Below, in pieces: positions 12,455 through 15,025 of a stretch of 15,025 bases of DNA. The notes under the pieces are model-generated. The model worked only from the letters and a program-made list of their open reading frames with translations, had not been told where the DNA came from and searched no databases. Every line of letters starts with the position of its first letter. Position 1 is the first letter of the stretch. This DNA comes from Nitrososphaera sp. (lineage in GTDB: Archaea; Thermoproteota; Nitrososphaeria; Nitrososphaerales; Nitrososphaeraceae): the NCBI GenBank assembly GCA_022545875.1, contig JAKEIF010000220.1, positions 1 through 15,025 of the forward strand. Reading direction: 5' to 3'. The translations under genes and the position numbers were made by a program.

Positions 12455-12486
12455 TGGTATCCGGTACCTACGCGTAGCTGATACCA
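12455..12486. repeat. Inverted repeat at the uppS transcription start
   Basis: TGGTATC (12455-12461) pairs perfectly with GATACCA (12480-12486). Between them is a 10-base palindrome CTACGCGTAG (12468-12477). It spans the predicted start of transcription and reaches the base before the ATG's last upstream position, so it could be an operator or a structured leader. Confidence 0.4.
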
Positions 12487-12487
12487 T

Positions 12488-13309
12488 ATGGGACTCCAGA
12501 CAAACATTGACAGGGGAGGCAAGGCCCTTATGGAAACCTTCCTCCAGCTGAGCAAAATTTATTCCTTCTATGAAAGGCACCTAGAGTCCGAAATAGTAAA
12601 GCAGCCGCTTCCAAGCCACGTTGCAATAGTCCTTGACGGCAACAGGAGGTGGGCAAAGTATAACCTCTTTGACGTAGGGCGTGGCCACACCCATGGCGCG
12701 GACAAGGCTGAAGAACTCCTCAACTGGATTCATGACGTCGGGATCAAGATAACTACCCTATACGTATTGTCCACCGAGAATCTGGAGAGAAAAGACGAGG
12801 AGCTTGAGAACATATACAAGCTGTTGCAGGTAAAGCTTGAGAGGCTCTACGACGATCAGCGCGTCCACAAACGCAAGATGAAGATAAAGGCCATAGGCGA
12901 CACGCAACTGCTGCCGCAGAAATTGCAAGAAATACTGACAAAACTGGAAGAGTCGACCGCGGAATATGACACGATGTTCCTAAACATCGCAATCGCCTAC
13001 GGCGGCCAGAAGGAGCTGGTCGACGCAGTCAGAAAGATTGCGCAGCAAGTCAAGCAGGGGGAGATAAAGGTGGAGGAAATCGATGGCAAGACCATAGAAT
13101 CCCACTTATACACCTCCCATCTGCCGCAGCCGTCGCCGGATCTCATACTGAGGACATCGGGCGAAAAAAGGCTGAGCGGATTTTTGATTTGGCAGAGCGC
13201 CTACTCTGAACTGATGTTTATGGACGTATTCTGGCCCGAGTTCCGAAAAATAGATCTGATGCGGGCAATCAGGACGTATCAGCGCAGGGTCCGAAGGTAC
13301 GGGAAATGA
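12488..13309 (+). CDS. uppS: Cis-prenyltransferase (polyprenyl/undecaprenyl-type diphosphate synthase)
   Basis: This enzyme adds isopentenyl diphosphate units in cis to an allylic diphosphate, making the long polyprenyl (dolichol-type) carrier lipid used for glycosylation at the archaeal membrane. The 273-residue protein carries the family motifs: HVAIVLDGNRRWAK (catalytic Asp50, Asn52, Arg53, Arg54), the RGHTHGADKAEELLNWI helix, LYVLSTENLER (93-101), LNIAIAYGGQKELVDA, and the C-terminal diphosphate-binding block DLILRTSGEKRLSGF...WQSAYSELMF (Arg222, Arg228, Ser230, Glu241). The first 40 residues are an extra helical N-terminus. The ATG at 12488 follows a TATA box and inverted repeat. It ends exactly where the next, convergent gene ends (TGATCA). 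Confidence 0.95.
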   Translation: MGLQTNIDRGGKALMETFLQLSKIYSFYERHLESEIVKQPLPSHVAIVLDGNRRWAKYNLFDVGRGHTHGADKAEELLNWIHDVGIKITTLYVLSTENLERKDEELENIYKLLQVKLERLYDDQRVHKRKMKIKAIGDTQLLPQKLQEILTKLEESTAEYDTMFLNIAIAYGGQKELVDAVRKIAQQVKQGEIKVEEIDGKTIESHLYTSHLPQPSPDLILRTSGEKRLSGFLIWQSAYSELMFMDVFWPEFRKIDLMRAIRTYQRRVRRYGK

Positions 13310-13507
13310 TCAGCTTTTTCTCATGCGCGCCTTGAGCCTGGTATTGTGGGGCTTTGTCCTTAGCACCTGCCGGCAGCAGGGGCACTTTGCTCCCGGCCAC
13401 GCCAAGAACAGCTCGCATTCGTTACAGCGCTTGTGGCCGTTGCCGTAGTGGCCTCCGCGCTCTTCCCTGGCAGCTTTGTACTTTATGCAGATACCTCTGC
13501 AAGGCAC
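13310..13507 (-). CDS. Small zinc-finger protein, 65 residues
   Basis: The protein starts at a GTG (13507): MPCRGICIKYKAAREERGGH. It carries cysteines in pairs: Cys3/Cys7, Cys28-x2-Cys31 (RCNECELFLAW) and Cys42-x-Cys44-Cys45 (GAKCPCCRQVL), plus His20 and His25. The end is strongly basic (RTKPHNTRLKARMRKS). It looks like one or two small zinc knuckles with an RNA/DNA-binding tail; this role is inferred from composition. An AATACTA-type box lies about 24 bases upstream. The stop codon is directly next to the uppS stop, with no bases between. Confidence 0.7.
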   Translation of the reverse strand: MPCRGICIKYKAAREERGGHYGNGHKRCNECELFLAWPGAKCPCCRQVLRTKPHNTRLKARMRKS

Positions 13508-13555
13508 ATTCCAGAATTATTGTGGTAGTATTTTCCTTTTTCTGTGTTATAGGCA

Positions 13556-13598
13556 GGAGGGAAAAAAGAGAAAAAGAGCGTCGCCAAAAAAATTGGCG
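13556..13598 (-). terminator. Hairpin plus T-rich tract after the acidic repeat gene
   Basis: On the minus strand, after the stop at 13607, a perfect stem CGCCAA/TTGGCG (13582-13598) with a T5 loop is followed by two T-rich tracts (T5 and T6 within 13556-13576). The stop codon itself lies in an 11-base palindrome CTAGGTCCTAG (13600-13610). Confidence 0.6.
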
Positions 13599-13606
13599 TC
13601 TAGGTC

Positions 13607-15025
13607 CTAGTCTGCTTCAACGGTTCCTTCAAGCTCTAGGTTCCATGCGCTAAAGGAGTTCCTTGCAGGGCCGCTGTTTCCTTCAAAGGTCATGTCGATG
13701 GATTCGCCTGATGCCATCGGGAATTCAGCGTCTTCGGCTGTCGCAGTTCCCCTGAGCTTTAGCTTGTAGATGTTGCCGTCCTCGTCGCTGACAAATGCGC
13801 CTATTCTCATTGCGTCATGGTTTACAGAGTACAGCGCATAGCCTAGCTCAACGGTGTAGGTTTCGCCATCTACCACGACAGTGCCATCAAGTACGCTCAG
13901 CAGGACAAGTGCCCTGTTTGACTTCCACACGCCCATATCGATTTCGACTTCAACGTCTCCGTCTCCCACGACCTGTAGGGTTGAATTCGTACCAGTTGGA
14001 TTCACCGAGCTTTCGATGGCGTCATCATCCATGCGTGCTGTGGCGGTGCCTTCTGCGGTCAGGGTGTAGTTCCATCTCGGCTCATAGTCGCCTGTGCTTG
14101 CAGGGTTGGCGTTGAGGCGTCGCCTGTGCTCATCTGCCGCGTTGATCCTAGAGACAATTTCCTTTCTCTTTTCCTTGCGCTTTTCTTCGACATCATTGTC
14201 TCCATCATCGTCGTCATCATCCGCACGGACGACAAAGGTCTCAAGTTCTGCTATCAGCTCGTCGCCTGACTCTAGCTTGCACCCTTCGTAAGTGCCTGCG
14301 GCAAGTTCGATTTCTGCTTCAAACTCGGCCTCGCCGTCTTCCACTTCAAGCGAGTCCTCGATTGTCATGTCAACTGTCGGCTCTTCGCAGGTAAGGACCA
14401 CATCATAGGTGCCGGCTGTCATGTTTGTGTCCATTTCAACCTCGAGCTCTACGGTGCCATCATCACTCTCCAGCTTTGCCTTGAATTCGTGGATCCTTTC
14501 CCTTATTTCTTGGCCGTTATTCTCGTCATCATCGTGACCTCTGCCATTTTCGCGCTCCTTCTTGTCGTCATCGTAGTCGTCATCATCTCCTCCCGCTACA
14601 ACGGTAAAGTTTGGAATGTCGACAACAAGATCGCCTATGGCTATTTCGCATCCCTCATACGCTGTTCCGTTTACCAGAGTAAACTCGGTCTTGAATTTGC
14701 CTTCATCGTCTTCAATTTCAAGCGAGTCGGCAAATGTCATTTCCATGTCTGGCGTCTCACAACTCATCGAAACTTCGTAATCGCCTTCCGGCAGATCGCC
14801 ATCCTCGGCCTCGATCTCTAATTCAGCCTCGACAGAGCCTGTATTGTTGTCTTCAATTTCATCGTCGACTTCCAGCTCTACGCTGCTGCTATCGCCGAAC
14901 GTGGCGTGAACGGCATGTTCATCATCGCTATTGTCCGATTCATGGCGATAAGAATCGTCATGGTCCCCCTCTTCATTTTCGGAGGATCCGCTATTATCCC
15001 TGTCGTCATCCTCGTCGTCGTCAGC
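13607..15025 (-). CDS. Highly acidic tandem-repeat exported-type protein, 5' part cut by the right edge
   Basis: The frame is open from the right edge to TAG 13607: 472 residues, with the start outside the window. It contains repeats of about 124 residues. Each has an acidic β-type module with two cysteines (SCETP...EGCEI and TCEEP...EGCKL, with DSLEIED/DSLEVED and AGTYEG/NGTAYEG in common) and a spacer of Asp runs (DDDDYDDD; DDDDDDGDND) followed by a charged helix. Another Asp-rich spacer at the edge suggests at least one further repeat upstream. The last 160 residues form a different β-rich, Asn/Thr-rich domain (WNYTLTAEGTATARMDD to SAWNLELEGTVEAD). Paired cysteines and the very acidic surface suggest an extracellular, perhaps cation-binding, protein. 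No family is recognised. A terminator-like hairpin follows. Confidence 0.8.
   Translation of the reverse strand, partial: ADDDEDDDRDNSGSSENEEGDHDDSYRHESDNSDDEHAVHATFGDSSSVELEVDDEIEDNNTGSVEAELEIEAEDGDLPEGDYEVSMSCETPDMEMTFADSLEIEDDEGKFKTEFTLVNGTAYEGCEIAIGDLVVDIPNFTVVAGGDDDDYDDDKKERENGRGHDDDENNGQEIRERIHEFKAKLESDDGTVELEVEMDTNMTAGTYDVVLTCEEPTVDMTIEDSLEVEDGEAEFEAEIELAAGTYEGCKLESGDELIAELETFVVRADDDDDDGDNDVEEKRKEKRKEIVSRINAADEHRRRLNANPASTGDYEPRWNYTLTAEGTATARMDDDAIESSVNPTGTNSTLQVVGDGDVEVEIDMGVWKSNRALVLLSVLDGTVVVDGETYTVELGYALYSVNHDAMRIGAFVSDEDGNIYKLKLRGTATAEDAEFPMASGESIDMTFEGNSGPARNSFSAWNLELEGTVEAD

Noticed and set aside
13795..14291. Plus-strand Ser/Arg-rich frames opposite the acidic repeat gene
   Set aside because: They are mirror images of Asp/Glu codon runs on the other strand.

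Overview
The window looks like a chromosomal segment of an ammonia-oxidising archaeon of the Nitrososphaeria (Thaumarchaeota), probably close to Nitrososphaera. Four gene-level signs support this: a J-domain/ferredoxin fusion typical of Thaumarchaeota, an ESCRT-III-like CdvB, a large secreted protein with a thaumarchaeal-style CFI-box-like C-terminal region, and archaeal UppS. Base composition is balanced rather than AT-rich, which fits Nitrososphaera better than Nitrosopumilus or Nitrosocosmicus. Most genes have a TATA-like box centred about 24-30 bp before a plausible ATG, GTG or TTG codon. This is the pattern of leaderless archaeal transcripts, and I used it to choose starts. There is no rRNA, tRNA, CRISPR array or insertion sequence that I can support.

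Layout. 1-1500: small minus-strand genes. These are the start of a secreted protein leaving the left edge, a lysine-rich/acidic two-part protein, a membrane-anchored zinc ribbon, and a 41-residue Cys-rich protein. 1510-2103: a secreted LppY/LpqO (DUF1259)-type protein, divergent from the next block. 2413-4526: DnaJ-ferredoxin, then two cobalamin (corrin ring) methyltransferases, cobI/cbiL and cobM/cbiF. The last has no normal start codon and abuts an A8 run at the end of cobI. 4531-5400: cdvB with a 67-residue two-helix membrane protein nine bases downstream. 5479-6781: two unknown genes and a VOC/glyoxalase-fold protein. 6898-9921: a 1007-residue exported HExxH metallopeptidase-like protein with a multi-helix C-terminal membrane anchor. 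9998-11478: small unknown proteins. 11607-13309: a glutamate-racemase homologue with no cysteine at all, then uppS (cis-prenyltransferase). 13310-15025: a zinc-ribbon protein and a very acidic tandem-repeat secreted-type protein cut by the right edge.

Functionally this is a mixed housekeeping and surface region: cofactor synthesis (corrin ring methylation), protein folding or redox (DnaJ-Fer), cell division and membrane remodelling (CdvB), polyprenyl lipid carrier synthesis (UppS) and several exported proteins. No single large operon links them. Convergent genes meet almost stop-to-stop four times. The points most worth attention are the cobI-cobM junction, the cysteine-free racemase homologue, the 41-residue Cys-rich protein, and the acidic repeat protein.
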